Shown piece after piece: positions 63,188 through 64,000 of a stretch of 64,000 bases of DNA. Position 1 is the stretch's first letter. Each line of letters begins with the position of its first letter. The notes under the pieces were generated by a model that saw only the letters and a program-made list of their open reading frames with translations, was not told where the DNA came from and did no database searches. The stretch spans positions 1-64,000 of the forward strand of contig JAGBZD010000082.1 in assembly GCA_017628395.1 (NCBI GenBank), written 5' to 3'. The stretch is from Paludibacteraceae bacterium. GTDB taxonomy: Bacteria > Bacteroidota > Bacteroidia > Bacteroidales > Paludibacteraceae. A program made the translations under genes and the position numbers.

Positions 63188-64000
63188 TTACAATGATTTT
63201 TTATTGTACAAATCATGCAGTAGCATAATAGAAAAGCGCTTCGCGCCATCGGTATTTAAATGCGTAGCATTCCAGAAATCATCTTCATTCCCCCACTCTT
63301 GATAATCTACAAACCGTACACAATTATGCTCTTGTGCCATAGAACGCATCACTTGTTCCATCAATAAAATCTGCTCCATGGGCATACCAGAACGATAGTC
63401 TGGCAACATTGGCATTGCTACCAAATATAGCAGCACATCTCTATTTTCACACAACTCAGCTAACCGATGCAGCCACTCTATATTCTCTGTCACATAAGGT
63501 ATTGAACTCTTTCCCACAAAACGGTCATTCGCTATTAGTGATTGCGTCTCTTTCCAATCAATAGGACGATTAAGCATCGTATGTCCCAATCGCTGACCCA
63601 ACGAATCGCATTGTACCATATCCGTATTGAGCAAGTACTTCACACACTTCTTTACCAAGAGTTCCAAATTAAAGCACTCAAAACTATATTTACTAATAGG
63701 CCATCGAGGATAGATATCCATATAGATTGTGTAGTATGCGCGCCTATTGCTTGAACTAACCATCTGCAATGAACTATACGAAACTGGTAATACAACCATT
63801 TTCAGTGAATCCATTACGGGTAAATACTTGACTAACAACCTATAATCATCTTCAAAGCATTGACTTGAATTGGCCAAATTGAATGCTGAAGGCAATATTT
63901 CTGCATCAATACCATCATAAGCACAAGAATGACCTAACACCAAAGTGCAGATAGAATCTGCATAACGGTCCATATATGCTCGTTTGTAGGTATATGAATT
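63188..64000 (-). CDS. SGNH-hydrolase-like protein, 5' end cut by right edge
   Basis: At least 270 residues in frame to the edge. TLVLGHSCAYDGIDAEILPS is the G-x-S-x-x-x-x-G-I-D block of SGNH/DltD-like acyl-transfer and esterase proteins and AFNLANSS follows it; the C-terminal ATHLNTDGAKRFSIMLLHDL supplies the His and Asp positions. A role in O-acetylation of a surface polymer is possible but not shown. The N-terminal part, which often carries a membrane segment, is outside the window. Confidence 0.7.
   Translation of the reverse strand, partial: NSYTYKRAYMDRYADSICTLVLGHSCAYDGIDAEILPSAFNLANSSQCFEDDYRLLVKYLPVMDSLKMVVLPVSYSSLQMVSSSNRRAYYTIYMDIYPRWPISKYSFECFNLELLVKKCVKYLLNTDMVQCDSLGQRLGHTMLNRPIDWKETQSLIANDRFVGKSSIPYVTENIEWLHRLAELCENRDVLLYLVAMPMLPDYRSGMPMEQILLMEQVMRSMAQEHNCVRFVDYQEWGNEDDFWNATHLNTDGAKRFSIMLLHDLYNKKSL

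Overview
The window is chromosomal DNA from a member of the Bacteroidota, order Bacteroidales. The clearest sign is the promoter type. Twenty-four putative promoters have the form TTG, a spacer of 19-20 bases (20 in all but two), then TAnnTTTG, which is the -33/-7 pattern of the Bacteroidetes primary sigma factor. Shine-Dalgarno sequences are mostly absent. Gene content agrees: a SusA-like neopullulanase, TonB-linked outer membrane proteins, RibBA fusion, DUF4293, DUF3109, class I fumarase and a RecQ with a C-terminal zinc site. I cannot name the genus from sequence alone.

Layout. 1-6.9 kb: the 5' part of ppdK (leftward), then fabD, a TPP riboswitch directly in front of a TonB-dependent receptor (probable thiamine uptake), a small outer membrane barrel, a lipoprotein phosphoesterase and folK. 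6.9-9.2 kb (leftward): tRNA-Gly(CCC), RNase P RNA and a GH13 amylase. 9.4-14 kb (rightward): cdd, an LptF/LptG-type permease, ribBA and an odd Trp/His/Tyr-rich secreted protein. 14-18.5 kb: recQ (leftward), then a cytosine methyltransferase with two candidate nucleases, an AT-rich type II restriction-modification island. 18.7-24.4 kb (leftward): ubiA-type prenyltransferase, AI-2E-type transporter, CotH protein, gltX. 24.5-34.6 kb (rightward): DUF3109, cinA, an AspT-type transporter, fumarase, a degenerate M23 protein, dxr, rseP, a hexapeptide acetyltransferase and DUF4293. 34.7-46.6 kb: nhaC-like antiporter, ettA, a TerB-like protein, dnaK, a PPTase, lon and aspS.

46.6-55.6 kb is the accessory part. 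It holds a DUF3791-DUF3990-DUF3791 cassette (candidate ADP-ribosyltransferase toxin with partners) lying between aspS and the only visible promoter; three related structured repeats (E1-E3) about 0.9 kb apart around a small unknown gene; small stand-alone genes (an STSQGRSW-repeat protein, a YdeI-like protein, YbjQ); a row of AT-rich genes of unknown function led by an HNH protein; a probable small RNA bracketed by duplicated terminators; an XRE regulator; and a 0.9-kb gene-free AT-rich stretch rich in hairpins. 55.6-64 kb returns to housekeeping: lpxL-type acyltransferase, cdsA, and a leftward run of flavoprotein, C_GCAxxG_C_C protein, lpd, YbaK/ProX-like, GtrA-like, S1/P1 nuclease and a polysaccharide deacetylase-like protein, ending in an SGNH-type protein cut by the right edge.

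The most interesting unexplained structure is the E1-E3 repeat family at 47.68-49.58 kb: element-specific 8-9-bp tandem units arranged as inverted arrays around a shared hairpin core. Next are the DUF3791/DUF3990 cassette and the small RNA at 53.98-54.07 kb. All functional calls come from reading motifs; no database search was run.
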